Shown: positions 1-8,154 of the stretch, piece by piece
Position numbering within the stretch: position 1 is the first letter of the stretch
Layout of the letters: every line of letters begins with the position of its first letter
Assembly: GCA_000381565.1 (NCBI GenBank)
Contig: KB906725.1
Span: 935,785 to 999,784, forward strand
DNA length: 64,000 nt
DNA from: Oxalobacteraceae bacterium AB_14
GTDB taxonomy: Bacteria; Pseudomonadota; Gammaproteobacteria; Burkholderiales; Burkholderiaceae_D
Direction: 5' to 3'
Translations under genes and position numbers: made by a program
Notes under the pieces: model-generated
What the model was told of the DNA's origin: nothing
What the model saw: only the letters and a program-made list of their open reading frames with translations
Databases searched by the model: none

Positions 1-960
1 GGCGCGCTGGCCAACCTGGTCGACTGGCAGCAGCGCGCCTTCGCCGTCACGCCGGCCGACCGCGCCTCGCAACTGGCCGGCGCGGCGTTCGACGCCACGC
101 TGATCGAATGGTGGGCCTACCTGTGCGCCGGCGCCAGCGTGCACGTGGTGGACGACCGCACCCGCCTGGAGCCGGCGCGGCTGATCGCCTGGCTGGCCGC
201 GCGCGGCATCACGGTGGCCTTCATGCCGACGCCGCTGCTGGAGGCCAGCCTGGACGAGGCCTGGCCGGCCGGCATGGCGCTGCGCGCGCTGCTGGTGGGT
301 GGCGCCGCGCTGCGCCGGCGTCCGCCGGCCGGGCTGCCGTTCACACTGTATAACCTGTACGGCCCGACCGAGAACGCCGTCGTCAGCACCTGGACCGCGA
401 TCGGCGCCGACGGCGAGCGCGCGCCCGCCATCGGCCGCCCGGTCGACGGCGTCGAAGTGTATGTGCTCGACGCGCACGGCGCGCCGGTGCCGGCCGGCGT
501 GGCCGGCGAGCTGCACCTGGGCGGGCGCAACCTGGCGCGCGGCTACCGCACCGACGCCGCGCTGACGGCCGAGCGCTTCGTGCCGCATCCTTTCAACGCC
601 CACCCGGCCGCGCGGCTGTACCGCAGCGGCGACCAGGCGCGCTTCCGCGCCGACGGCACGCTCGAATTCCTCGGCCGCGCCGACGACCAGGTCAAGATCC
701 GTGGCGCCCGCGTCGAGCCGGGCGAGGTCGAACACGCGCTGTACCAGGTCGACGGCATCCGCGCCGCCGCCGTGCTGGCGCTGCGCCATGACGACGGCGA
801 AACCTGCCTGGCCGCCTACATCGAACTGCGCGACGGCGCCGACCTGCAGGAGCACGCGCTGCGCCAGGCGCTGCGCCAGCGGCTGCCGTCCTACATGGTG
901 CCGGCGCGTATCGTGCCGTTGCCGGCGCTGCCGCTGACCAGCAGCGGCAAGATCGACAAG
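1..960 (+). repeat. Duplicated adenylation-domain segment, copy 1 (copy 2 at about 3232-4210)
   Basis: The A-domain DNA at the window start recurs about 3.23 kb downstream in the second module of the same gene. The opening run encoding ALANLVDWQ and the stretches encoding RLYRSGDQ, RFRADGTLEFLGR and GVEVYVLDAHG are repeated with few changes. This is an intragenic duplication or gene conversion between modules. The copies differ in the pocket region (FDATLIEWW against FDAALVEWW), so they are not a simple recent tandem copy. Confidence 0.8.
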
Positions 961-3900
961 GCCGCGCTGGCGGCCATGGCGCCGCCGCCGGAGCGCGACA
1001 CCGACGCGCCCGAGCAGGCGCCGGCCACGCCGCTGCAGCACGACATTGCCGCCGTCTGGCAGGCGGTGTTGAAAATCGACGCCATCGGCGTGCACCGCAA
1101 CTTCTTCGATTTGGGCGGCAATTCGCTGCTGGCCATGCAGATCGTCAACCGCCTCACCAAGTTGTTCGGGCGCGCGGTCCCGCTGCAATCGATCTTTGAC
1201 GAACCGACCATCGCCGGCCTGGCCGCCGCCCTCGAACGCGACGCGCCCGAGGCGCAAAGCGACGGCGCGCCGCCGCTGCTGCCGGCCGACCGCGCCGGCC
1301 CGCTGGGCAACCGCTTCCAGCAATCGTTCGCCCAGCAGCGCCTGTGGTTCCTCGAGCAGCTCGACCCGCACAGCACCACCTACAACGTGCCGCAGTTGCT
1401 GCTGCTCGACGGCGACTTCGACGCCGACGCCTTCCAGGGCGCGCTCGACGACGTCGTCGCGCGCCACGAAAGCCTGCGCACCACGTTCTCGATGGAGCTC
1501 GGACGCGGCGACAAAGCGGGCGCGGTGCAAACCGTCGCCGAGGCTTCCTCGTGCGGCATCCACCTGGCCAACCTGGAAACCTTGCCGGAGCACGAGCGCG
1601 AGGCGCGCGCGCGCAAGCTGCTCGAGCAGGAGGTGGCGCGCCCGTTCGACGTCGTCAACGGCCCGGTGTTGCGCGTCAATCTGATCCGCCTGGCGGCGCG
1701 GCGCCATCTGCTGCTGATTAATATGCACCACCTGGTCACCGACGCCTGGTCGATGGGCATCTTCATGCGCGAGCTCAGTGAGCTGTACGCGGCGCGCCGG
1801 CAGGGCCGCGCGCCCTACCTGCCGGCGCTGGCCATCCAGTACGCCGACTTCGCGCTGTGGCAAAAGGACTGGCTGCAGTTCGGCGTGCTCGAAGAGATGC
1901 TGTACCACTGGCAGAGCAAGCTGCAGGGCGCGCCGGCCGGCGTCAGGCTGCCGGCCGACACGGCGCCGCCGGCGCTGCCGGACGACGAGGGCGGGCTGGC
2001 GCTGTTCAGCCTGGGCAAGGAGCTCAGCACCGGCCTGCGCCAGCTGGCCTTCGGCGCCAACGCCACGCCGTTCATGGTGCTGCTGGCCGGCTTCAAGGCC
2101 GTGCTGGCGCGCTACAGCGGCCAGTACGACATCGTCATCGGCACGCCGGTGGCGGGCCGGGGGCGCGAGGAGATCGAGCACCTGATCGGCTTCTTCGTCA
2201 ACACGCTGGTGCTGCGCACCGATCTTGGCGGCGATCCCGCGTTCAGCGAATTGCTGGCCCGCGTGCGCCAGACCGCGCTCGACGCCTTCGCCCACCAGGA
2301 GCTGCCGTACGAACGCCTGGTCGAGCGGCTGGAGCCGGAACGCCGCTGGGGCAAGTCGCCGCTGTTTAACATGATGTTCGTGCTGCAGAACGCGCCGGAT
2401 GGCGCGCTGGCGCTCGACGACGTGCGGGTGCTGCCGGTCGACACCGGCGCCGCCGCCGCCAAGTTCGACCTGACGCTGTCGATGTACGAGGGCGCGCACG
2501 GCTTCGAGGGCGCGATCGAATATCGCGCCGCGCTGTTCGACCCGGCGCTGATCGAGCGGCTGGCCGGCCACTTCCGGCAACTGCTGGCGGCGGCGGTGGC
2601 GCAGCCGCAGACGCCGCTGTCGCTGCTGCCGTTGCTGACGGCCGACGAGCGCGAGCTGCAATTGCGGCGCTGGAGCCGCGCCGACGGCGATGTCGCCGGC
2701 GTGGGCGCCGCCCATGGCGGCGGTGCCGCCGACGTGCGCGCGCTGATCGAGGCCCAGGCGGCGCAAAGGCCGGACGCGCTGGCGCTGGTCGACGACGACC
2801 AAAGCGTCACTTACGGCGAGTTGGACGCGCGCGCCAACCGCCTGGCGCGGGCGCTGAAGGAGCGCGGCGTGCGCCGTGGCCAGCTGGTGGCGATCGCCAT
2901 GCAACGCTCGGCCGACATGGCCATCGCCGCGCTGGCGGCGATGAAGGCCGGCGCCGCCTTCCTGACGCTGGATTTGAGCCATCCGGCCGAGCGACTGGCC
3001 GCCATCGTCGACGACGGCGGCGCCGCATTGATCCTGACGCGTGACGCCGACGCCGCGCTGGCGCCGCCCGGCGACACGCTGTGCGTGGACGGCGCCGGCG
3101 ACGCCGCGCTGATCGCCGCCCAACCGGCCGGCGCCCTGCCGGCGGCCACCGCGCTGGCGGCCGACGACCTGGCCTACGTGATCTACACGTCCGGCTCGAC
3201 CGGCAAACCGAAGGGCGTCGAAGTCACGCACGGTGCGCTGGCCAACCTGGTCGACTGGCAGTGCCGCACCTTCGCCGTCACGGCCGCCGACCGCGCCTCG
3301 CAACTGGCCGGCGCCGGCTTCGACGCCGCGCTGGTCGAATGGTGGGCCAACCTGTGCGCCGGCGCCAGCGTGCACGTGGTGGACGAGCAGACCCGCGCGC
3401 AGCCGGCGCGGTTGATCGCCTGGCTGGCCGAACGCGCGATCACGATCGCCTTCATGCCAACGCCGCTGTTGGAGGCCAGCCTTGGCGAGGCCTGGCCGGA
3501 CGGCATGCCGCTGCGCGCCTTGTTCGTCGGTGGCGCCGCGCTGCGCCGCCGTCCACCGGCCGGCCTGCCGTTCAAGCTATACAACATGTACGGCCCGACC
3601 GAAAACACGGTGGTCAGCACCTGGGCCGAGATCGGCGCCGACGGCGACCACGCGCCGGTGATCGGCCGCCCGGTCGACGGCGTCGAAGTCTATGTGCTGG
3701 ACGCGCACGGCGTGCCGGTGCCGGCCGGCGTGGCGGGCGAGCTGTATCTCGGCGGCCGCAATCTGGCGCGCGGCTACCGCCACGACGCCGCGCTGACGGC
3801 AGAACGCTTCGTGCCGCATCCGTTCAGCGCCTGCCCGGTGGCGCGGCTGTACCGCAGCGGCGACCAGGTGCGCTTCCGCGCCGACGGTACGCTCGAATTC

Positions 3901-5451
3901 CTCGGCCGCGACGACGACCAGGTCAAGCTCCGTGGCTACCGCGTCGAACTGGGCGAGATCGAGCACGCGTTGCTGGAGCAGCCCGGCGTGGCCCAGGCCA
4001 CCACCGTGGTGGTGGGCGACCATAGCGGCGAGCAGCGCGTGGCCGCCTACGTGGTGCTGCGCGGGGACGACGCGGACGCCGAAGCCGGCGATCCGGCGGC
4101 GCGGCTGCGCGAGGCGCTGTCGCGCCGCCTGCCCGGCTACATGGTGCCCGGCTCGATCGACGTGCTGGCGGCGTTGCCGCTGACGCCGAACGGCAAGATC
4201 GACCGCCGCGCGCTGCCCGCGCCGAGCAGCCGCGCGCACGACGGCGCGGCCGCAGAGCCGCACCAGCTGCCGCGCACCGAGGGCGAGAAGGCGCTGGTGC
4301 GCTTGTGGGCCCACCTGCTCGATTACGCGCCGGTGCGGATGGAGGACAACTTCTTCCAGCAGGGCGGCCACTCGCTGCTGGCGCTGCAGCTGAAGTCCGG
4401 CGTGCGCGAGGAGTTCGGCGTCGACCTATCGCTGTCGGCGATGCTGGCCGAGCCGACCCCGGCCAGCCTGATGCGCCAGATTCTGGCGCTGCGCGGCGAT
4501 GGCGACGCGCAGCCGCTGGCCGTCGCCGCGCCCAAACGCGGCCTGTCCGGCGCGCTGGCCAGGTCGCTGGGCCGCATCAAATCGCTGGCCGGCGGCAAGG
4601 TCCGCCACGCGCCGGCGCTGCTGCGCCAGGTGCTGGTGCCGCTCAACCGTGGCGGCGACGGCGCGCCGCTGTTCCTGGTCCACCCGGTCGGCGGCGGCGT
4701 CAGCTGCTACGCCGAACTGGGCGCGGCCTTGCCGGCCGGGCGTCCGCTGTACGGCCTGCAGGCGCCGCCGGCGGCCGCGCTGGCCGCCGCCCGCGTCGAG
4801 GACCTGGCCGCGCTCTACATCGCAGCGCTGCGGACGGTGCAGCCGCAGGGGCCATACCGCGTCGGCGGCTGGTCGGTGGGCGGCGTGGTGGCGTTCGAGA
4901 TCGCCCAGCAGCTGCAGCGCGAGGGCGAGCGGGTCGACTTGCTGGCCTTGCTCGACAGCTTCCCGGCCGACGGCGCGCCGCCGGAGGATGACGGCACGCT
5001 GCTGCGCTTGTACGTGGGCGATTGGCTGGGCCAGCACGGCCAGGACGGCGGCGCCATCGAAGCGGTGCTGGCCGGCGACGACGTGGCGACGCTGTTGCCG
5101 CTGGCGTACCAGCGTCTGCGCGACACCGGCGCGCTGCCGGCCGAGCTGGACCAGGCCGGTTTCGTCGAGCGCTGGAACGGCTACCGCGCCATCCACCGCG
5201 CATGGCGCGGCTATGTGGCGCGGCCATACGCGGGGCGTCTGAGCCTGGTGATGGCGGCCGACAGCGTGCGCGACGAGCGGCAGGACATCATGGCGGTGTG
5301 GGCGCCGGTTGCCGGCGGCGGCTTGCGCATCGAGGTGGTGCCGGGCGACCACTACAGCGTGCTGCGGGCGCCGGCGCTGGGCCAGACGGCGGCGACGCTG
5401 GCTGCCTTGCTGGGCGCGACCGGCGCCGATATCCGTCGGGACCCGACATGA
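1..5451 (+). CDS. Non-ribosomal peptide synthetase, 3' part (A-T-C-A-T-TE), cut by the window edge
   Basis: The frame is open from base 1, so the true start lies outside. Counting the first codon as residue 1, I see a partial adenylation domain (1 to about 330, ending SSGKIDK), a carrier domain (LGGNSLL, about 372), a condensation domain (about 440-885, HHLVTDAWS), a second A domain (about 914-1405, YTSGSTGKPKG), a carrier (GGHSLL, about 1455) and a C-terminal thioesterase (about 1555-1810; GWSVGG with Ser1625, Asp1652, His1784). It adds the last two residues of a peptide and releases or cyclises it. The A-domain pockets read about DAIFLGLVVK and DAVFFGMVVK, suggesting hydrophobic residues; I could not match either to a known substrate. 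The two A domains are near copies. This is the only releasing TE in the window, while the downstream NRPS run lacks one, so it probably ends the same assembly line. The stop at 5449-5451 precedes an AT-richer intergenic stretch. Confidence 0.95.
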   Translation, partial: GALANLVDWQQRAFAVTPADRASQLAGAAFDATLIEWWAYLCAGASVHVVDDRTRLEPARLIAWLAARGITVAFMPTPLLEASLDEAWPAGMALRALLVGGAALRRRPPAGLPFTLYNLYGPTENAVVSTWTAIGADGERAPAIGRPVDGVEVYVLDAHGAPVPAGVAGELHLGGRNLARGYRTDAALTAERFVPHPFNAHPAARLYRSGDQARFRADGTLEFLGRADDQVKIRGARVEPGEVEHALYQVDGIRAAAVLALRHDDGETCLAAYIELRDGADLQEHALRQALRQRLPSYMVPARIVPLPALPLTSSGKIDKAALAAMAPPPERDTDAPEQAPATPLQHDIAAVWQAVLKIDAIGVHRNFFDLGGNSLLAMQIVNRLTKLFGRAVPLQSIFDEPTIAGLAAALERDAPEAQSDGAPPLLPADRAGPLGNRFQQSFAQQRLWFLEQLDPHSTTYNVPQLLLLDGDFDADAFQGALDDVVARHESLRTTFSMELGRGDKAGAVQTVAEASSCGIHLANLETLPEHEREARARKLLEQEVARPFDVVNGPVLRVNLIRLAARRHLLLINMHHLVTDAWSMGIFMRELSELYAARRQGRAPYLPALAIQYADFALWQKDWLQFGVLEEMLYHWQSKLQGAPAGVRLPADTAPPALPDDEGGLALFSLGKELSTGLRQLAFGANATPFMVLLAGFKAVLARYSGQYDIVIGTPVAGRGREEIEHLIGFFVNTLVLRTDLGGDPAFSELLARVRQTALDAFAHQELPYERLVERLEPERRWGKSPLFNMMFVLQNAPDGALALDDVRVLPVDTGAAAAKFDLTLSMYEGAHGFEGAIEYRAALFDPALIERLAGHFRQLLAAAVAQPQTPLSLLPLLTADERELQLRRWSRADGDVAGVGAAHGGGAADVRALIEAQAAQRPDALALVDDDQSVTYGELDARANRLARALKERGVRRGQLVAIAMQRSADMAIAALAAMKAGAAFLTLDLSHPAERLAAIVDDGGAALILTRDADAALAPPGDTLCVDGAGDAALIAAQPAGALPAATALAADDLAYVIYTSGSTGKPKGVEVTHGALANLVDWQCRTFAVTAADRASQLAGAGFDAALVEWWANLCAGASVHVVDEQTRAQPARLIAWLAERAITIAFMPTPLLEASLGEAWPDGMPLRALFVGGAALRRRPPAGLPFKLYNMYGPTENTVVSTWAEIGADGDHAPVIGRPVDGVEVYVLDAHGVPVPAGVAGELYLGGRNLARGYRHDAALTAERFVPHPFSACPVARLYRSGDQVRFRADGTLEFLGRDDDQVKLRGYRVELGEIEHALLEQPGVAQATTVVVGDHSGEQRVAAYVVLRGDDADAEAGDPAARLREALSRRLPGYMVPGSIDVLAALPLTPNGKIDRRALPAPSSRAHDGAAAEPHQLPRTEGEKALVRLWAHLLDYAPVRMEDNFFQQGGHSLLALQLKSGVREEFGVDLSLSAMLAEPTPASLMRQILALRGDGDAQPLAVAAPKRGLSGALARSLGRIKSLAGGKVRHAPALLRQVLVPLNRGGDGAPLFLVHPVGGGVSCYAELGAALPAGRPLYGLQAPPAAALAAARVEDLAALYIAALRTVQPQGPYRVGGWSVGGVVAFEIAQQLQREGERVDLLALLDSFPADGAPPEDDGTLLRLYVGDWLGQHGQDGGAIEAVLAGDDVATLLPLAYQRLRDTGALPAELDQAGFVERWNGYRAIHRAWRGYVARPYAGRLSLVMAADSVRDERQDIMAVWAPVAGGGLRIEVVPGDHYSVLRAPALGQTAATLAALLGATGADIRRDPT

Positions 5452-5604
5452 TGGCTAAAGCACGTTAGCCCGCCGCGCATCATCATGAGGCTGTCGCCAT
5501 GACCCATTCGTTGTGGCAAACCTTCTCTTTTCTTCTCTTGATCGCTTTTGAACGTTTTTAAAAATTGGCGGTCTAAACAGAGGAAAACAGAAGGAGACAA
5601 CCGG

Positions 5605-5721
5605 ATGTTTATCACAGCAAACCCCCAGCTCTTAACTCACCTGCTCCGCATGCGCGAATATTTATTCCATGTTCTTATGGAGATAAAAACAAAAAAAGCG
5701 CCCCGAAGGACGCTTTCTTGA
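5605..5721 (+). CDS. Candidate 38-residue small protein with a strong ribosome-binding site
   Basis: A short ORF begins MFITANPQLLTHLL and ends KKAPRRTLS. An AAGGAG Shine-Dalgarno sequence lies 8 bases before its ATG, better than that of most large genes here. It sits in AT-richer DNA after the NRPS gene, unlike the flanking codon use. The N-terminal half is hydrophobic/amphipathic and the C-terminus is very basic (KTKKAPRR). Its 3' end overlaps the hairpin that acts as a terminator on the other strand. I do not recognise a family. It could be a real small protein, a leader peptide or a chance ORF; the ribosome-binding site is the only positive evidence. Confidence 0.3.
   Translation: MFITANPQLLTHLLRMREYLFHVLMEIKTKKAPRRTLS
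5684..5716 (-). terminator. Rho-independent terminator (minus strand) with UUCG tetraloop
   Basis: Read on the minus strand, AAAGCGTCC-TTCG-GGGCGCTTT forms a 9-bp stem (one G-U pair) capped by a UUCG loop, followed directly by TTTTTTTGTTTTT. This is a textbook intrinsic terminator for leftward transcription. On the plus strand the tract after the stem is poor in T, so it is mainly one-directional. The nearest leftward gene ends at 6282, over 560 bases upstream, so the terminator more probably serves a separate small RNA. Confidence 0.85.
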
Positions 5722-5795
5722 TCTTGCCACTGCATCAGGAAGTCGAGGGTCCGCCCACCCGAGGGCAGCTGCCAACACTCATCTCGACTTTTCAC
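5688..5795 (-). ncRNA. Candidate small regulatory RNA of about 107 nt
   Basis: Three signals line up on the minus strand: a promoter (TTGACT, 17-bp spacer, TAACCT) at 5829-5801, a predicted start near 5794, and the intrinsic terminator at 5716-5684. The RNA between them is self-complementary. AAGTCGAG near its 5' end pairs perfectly with CTCGACTT in the middle (8 bp), enclosing a GC-rich stretch with the palindrome GGCAGCTGCC and a GGGT/ACCC pairing. It lies beside the quorum-sensing genes and after the NRPS thioesterase, so a regulatory role is plausible but inferred. I recognise no known RNA family, and no open frame explains the conserved-looking stems. Confidence 0.55.
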
Positions 5796-5800
5796 ATACA

Positions 5801-5829
5801 AGGTTAATCATGTTTGAGTAGCCAGTCAA
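5801..5829 (-). promoter_or_regulatory. Sigma70-like promoter for the candidate small RNA
   Basis: On the minus strand, TTGACT (5829-5824, five of six consensus bases) and TAACCT (5806-5801, three of six) are separated by exactly 17 bases. It points at the structured segment that ends in the terminator at 5716-5684. Confidence 0.5.
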
Positions 5830-6281
5830 TGCGTATCACCGCCGTGTTTGGCGGAGGTGGATGGTTGAGAACTCCTCCAGCTCACTTTATGTGGCAGCCT
5901 TTCGAGAAGAGCAAGATCGGCTTGGCTGAGGCCAGTGCCCGCAAAGCCGCATACGCGATGCCGCATGGCGTTAAAAAATTGCTGGATTCGATTGCCTTTC
6001 CACATGGAATTCCATCACGAGCCGATTTACGACCAGCGTTTGGAGCGGGTGTTGGTGGCAGTGAAATTCGTGGTCGAGAAATTCGGCACGGCCGATACCA
6101 GCGGCAAGACATCTCTTGCAGAATTGTTGGACGATGATCTTCAGGTCCTGGCGGCCGACGCCAAGGCGGGGCAAAACTCGACACGTTTCGTAAGCCGGCA
6201 AATGGCCACGGTGCGCAAGCGATGCCTACATGAGACGGCAAGCATCGTGCCGCCAGGCGCAGCCGATCCGGCGTTCCCCGC
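5830..6281. other. About 450 bases without a convincing gene
   Basis: Open frames exist on both strands (plus 5935-6528, minus 5971-6201), but none has a credible start signal or recognisable domain. The longest runs into the antisense of the RsaM-like gene. A short plus-strand stretch (about 6010-6180, reading YDQRLERVLVAVKFVVEKF and on) has protein-like composition and may be a relic of a lost gene. I assign no function. Confidence 0.4.
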
Positions 6282-6292
6282 TTACGCCGGAT
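6266..6292. repeat. 9-bp inverted repeat at the 3' end of the second RsaM-like gene
   Basis: ATCCGGCGT and ACGCCGGAT flank a 9-base loop and overlap the stop codon at 6282-6284. There is no T-tract on either strand, so it looks more like a REP-type element or an RNA-stabilising 3' stem than an intrinsic terminator. Confidence 0.55.
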
Positions 6293-6671
6293 TGCGCGCG
6301 CTGACGTCGTCCCATGCCGCCCGCTGCCAATCCATCTGGTCGACCAGCCGCGCCAGCGCGGCGGCCGAGGCCGCCGGTCCGAGATCGGCGCCGGCGGCGT
6401 CGACCAGCATGACATTGCCGCGCGGAAGGCCGAGCCGGCGCGGGCGCAGGCTGCCGTCGTGCGGCGCCAGCTCCCAGTCCCAGCCCAGCGAGACGCGCGG
6501 CGCCTCCGCGGTGGCCCACTCGGTGTAGCCGCTGATGGCGATGGCCGTGGCCTCGCCATCAGCGTGCGGTGGATGGTCGGCGTCGATGTCGGAGATCAGG
6601 TGTTCCAGACGCAAGGCCTGCAATTGCTCGAGGGATAGACGGATATAAGAGTCGGCGGAAATCGATGGCAT
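6282..6671 (-). CDS. RsaM-like (DUF4902) quorum-sensing modulator, second copy
   Basis: A 129-residue protein with the signature ISGYTEW, then VSLGWDWE, a basic stretch, NVMLVDAAGADLGP and a C-terminal DWQ-type tail. The order matches the RsaM family of Burkholderia and Pseudomonas: small proteins encoded between luxI and luxR that lower acyl-homoserine lactone output. It is a diverged paralogue of the gene just upstream (7127-6750), 78 bases away and likely in the same luxI transcript. No good Shine-Dalgarno sequence is visible, so it may depend on readthrough. Family membership is recalled from motifs; the repressive role is known for homologues and only inferred here. A pair of such genes is unusual. 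Confidence 0.8.
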   Translation of the reverse strand: MPSISADSYIRLSLEQLQALRLEHLISDIDADHPPHADGEATAIAISGYTEWATAEAPRVSLGWDWELAPHDGSLRPRRLGLPRGNVMLVDAAGADLGPAASAAALARLVDQMDWQRAAWDDVSARNPA

Positions 6672-6749
6672 ATGGTTACTGGCGGCACATGGCGAACAAC
6701 CGCCCGGTCCTGGAAGGAGCGGGCGGCCGGCAGAAGCACAATCGATCAG

Positions 6750-7127
6750 TTAATTGCTGTAGCGAATGTTGATGTATTGTAGCGCTTCTGATTGCCAATT
6801 GAAGTTATCTATAAAGGTTTCCAGCAATATCGCTGTTTTTTGGTGTCCGAGGTCGTCCCCGGCGGGGCCTTGCAGCATCAGGTTGCTCGACGGCGCGCTG
6901 GCGCGCGTCAACTCGCATCCGCGCTGCGGCAACATTTGCCAGTCCCAGCCGACGGTGATCATCAAGCCTCCCTTGCTGACCCATTCGGTGTAGCCGGAAA
7001 TGGCGGTGCTGGTGGCGTCGCCGCCACCCCCGGTCGGGCCGTCCTCGTCCACCCCGGACACCAGGTGGACCAGCCGCACCTGCTGCAACTGGGCGTAGGA
7101 CATGCGAATATAACCTGTTTCAGACAT
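6750..7127 (-). CDS. RsaM-like (DUF4902) quorum-sensing modulator, first copy
   Basis: A 125-residue protein starting MSETGYIRMSYAQLQQVRL. I chose the ATG at 7127 because the family begins with this Y-I-R-hydrophobic pattern; the frame is open further upstream but there only overlaps luxI out of phase. It carries AISGYTEW, ITVGWDWQ, SNLMLQGPAGDDLG and a C-terminal FNWQSEALQYI, the RsaM/DUF4902 layout. It lies 50 bases after the luxI stop on the same strand, so luxI, this gene and its paralogue (6671-6282) probably form one operon. RsaM homologues restrain LuxR-controlled expression; a damping role on the adjacent LuxI/LuxR pair is inferred. Confidence 0.82.
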   Translation of the reverse strand: MSETGYIRMSYAQLQQVRLVHLVSGVDEDGPTGGGGDATSTAISGYTEWVSKGGLMITVGWDWQMLPQRGCELTRASAPSSNLMLQGPAGDDLGHQKTAILLETFIDNFNWQSEALQYINIRYSN

Positions 7128-7177
7128 GACGATATGCTTTCTGTCCGGTGCGGACACCTGGCGTGGGGCCGACGGCC

Positions 7178-7744
7178 TCAAGCGGCTGGCGGATCGATTT
7201 CGATCCAGCAGGCGAAGATCGGATGGCCATCGATGATCATCGGCGGCCCGGCGCGGTGACAGTGCACGCCGAGGCGGCGCAGCAAACGTTCGATGCCCAG
7301 CGGCGAGACCGTGATCAGGCGCTTGGCGCCGTTGGCGGCGGCGAAGGCGATCGATTCCTTGAGCAGGTTGACGGTGATTTCCGAGGAGAACTGCGCCAGG
7401 GCCGAGCTCGAGCGCTGGTTGAAGTCGACCGCCGCGAAGCGCGACAACTCCCACACGTCGGCGCTGCACGGCACCGGCAGCCCGTTCATCAGCTGCGGGA
7501 ACACCTCGCCGAGCAGGTAGGGGCCGGTGGTCGGCAGCAAGCGGGCGCAGCCGTTGACATGGCCGTCGTCGTCCTGCGAGACCACGTACAAAGTCTCGGG
7601 GTGGTCGAACTGGTCCAGTTCTTCGCCGTTGCGGGTCTGCAGTTCCCATCCCAGCGTCTCGATGAACACTTGGTACCGGTAGTGCGCCACTTTGGTAAAT
7701 AGGGCGGGGGACAGCGTGTTCGTTTTGCCTGAGGTGAGTTGCAT
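7178..7744 (-). CDS. LuxI-type acyl-homoserine lactone synthase
   Basis: A 188-residue autoinducer synthase. Visible family features are the N-terminal RYQVFIETLGWEL, DQFDHPETLYVV, CARLLPTTGPYLLGEVFP, WELSRFA and a C-terminal acyltransferase-like end with ERLLRRLGV. These match conserved LuxI positions (Arg24, Phe28, Trp34, Asp45, Arg69, Glu97, Arg100 types). It makes an acyl-homoserine lactone from S-adenosylmethionine and an acyl donor; chain length cannot be read here. I chose the ATG at 7744 because it places the conserved Arg about 23 residues in, as in homologues, and has GGAG nearby. A start at 7789 would add 15 residues and encroach on the promoter. A perfect palindromic lux box lies upstream at 7817-7832, implying positive feedback by the divergent LuxR. 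Confidence 0.93.
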   Translation of the reverse strand: MQLTSGKTNTLSPALFTKVAHYRYQVFIETLGWELQTRNGEELDQFDHPETLYVVSQDDDGHVNGCARLLPTTGPYLLGEVFPQLMNGLPVPCSADVWELSRFAAVDFNQRSSSALAQFSSEITVNLLKESIAFAAANGAKRLITVSPLGIERLLRRLGVHCHRAGPPMIIDGHPIFACWIEIDPPAA

Positions 7745-7816
7745 GGTGGCTCCGTCGAGGGGTGGGGGTTCGGTTGTCAGTGTGTCCATTGGACGCTTTT
7801 CCTGTGGACTGGGTAA

Positions 7817-7832
7817 CTGTCAGAAATGACAG
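7817..7832 (-). promoter_or_regulatory. lux box upstream of luxI
   Basis: CTGTCA-GAAA-TGACAG is a perfect 6-4-6 dyad, 73 bases before the preferred luxI start. The half-sites are identical to those of the box before luxR, so both are probably bound by the same LuxR dimer. No clear -10 sequence follows it. Confidence 0.8.
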
Positions 7833-7963
7833 CGGGGGCCGGCGGAGGGTTTCGGGACGCGGTTATTACTGATGTGGCACTGATGCCAATACAACAATAA
7901 CGCCCCTTTTTTGTGCAGCTGACGCTGATCAAAAGAACATTGTGATTATTCCTGCATTTTTCT

Positions 7964-7992
7964 TTGACCGCGCCCGACGCTGCTGATATGGT
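7964..7992 (+). promoter_or_regulatory. Probable constitutive promoter of luxR
   Basis: TTGACC (7964-7969) and TATGGT (7987-7992) are separated by 17 bases, inside the AT-richer luxI-luxR intergenic region. A transcript would start near 7999, giving a leader of about 150 bases that contains the lux box at 8097-8112. Confidence 0.5.
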
Positions 7993-8096
7993 GACAACTT
8001 GCTACCTAAAATTAATGTGTGTCACGCCGACCCGACTTTGGCGCGGGCGGCCGCAATGGCCCTGGTTAGCATAGGCCGCCAGTGTTTTTTCAGACA

Positions 8097-8112
8097 CTGT
8101 CAAGTTTGACAG
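8097..8112 (+). promoter_or_regulatory. lux box upstream of luxR
   Basis: CTGTCA-AGTT-TGACAG is a perfect 6-4-6 dyad ending 42 bases before the luxR ATG. It lies downstream of the apparent luxR promoter, which fits autorepression or roadblock better than activation, unless a second promoter starts closer to the gene. Confidence 0.75.
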
Positions 8113-8114
8113 GT

Positions 8115-8133
8115 GGCCGCCGTCGAGGCGGCC
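8115..8133 (+). promoter_or_regulatory. GC-rich leader hairpin before luxR
   Basis: GGCCGCC and GGCGGCC flank a 5-base loop (GTCGA) between the lux box and the ribosome-binding region. In RNA this would be a very stable 7-bp stem, about 20 bases ahead of the GGAGGG Shine-Dalgarno sequence. It may tune luxR translation, or it may simply be chance in GC-rich DNA. Confidence 0.4.
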
Positions 8134-8154
8134 GCGCTGTTGTTGCGTGGAGGG

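Noticed and set aside
5935..6528. Plus-strand ORF of 197 codons between the sRNA and the RsaM-like gene
   Set aside because: No start signal. Half of it is antisense to the RsaM-like gene and no family is recognisable; only a possible relic is noted.
7745..7789. Upstream start for luxI at 7789
   Set aside because: It would place the conserved Arg too deep and bring the gene within 28 bases of the lux box. The ATG at 7744 has a better-spaced GGAG. It cannot be fully excluded.
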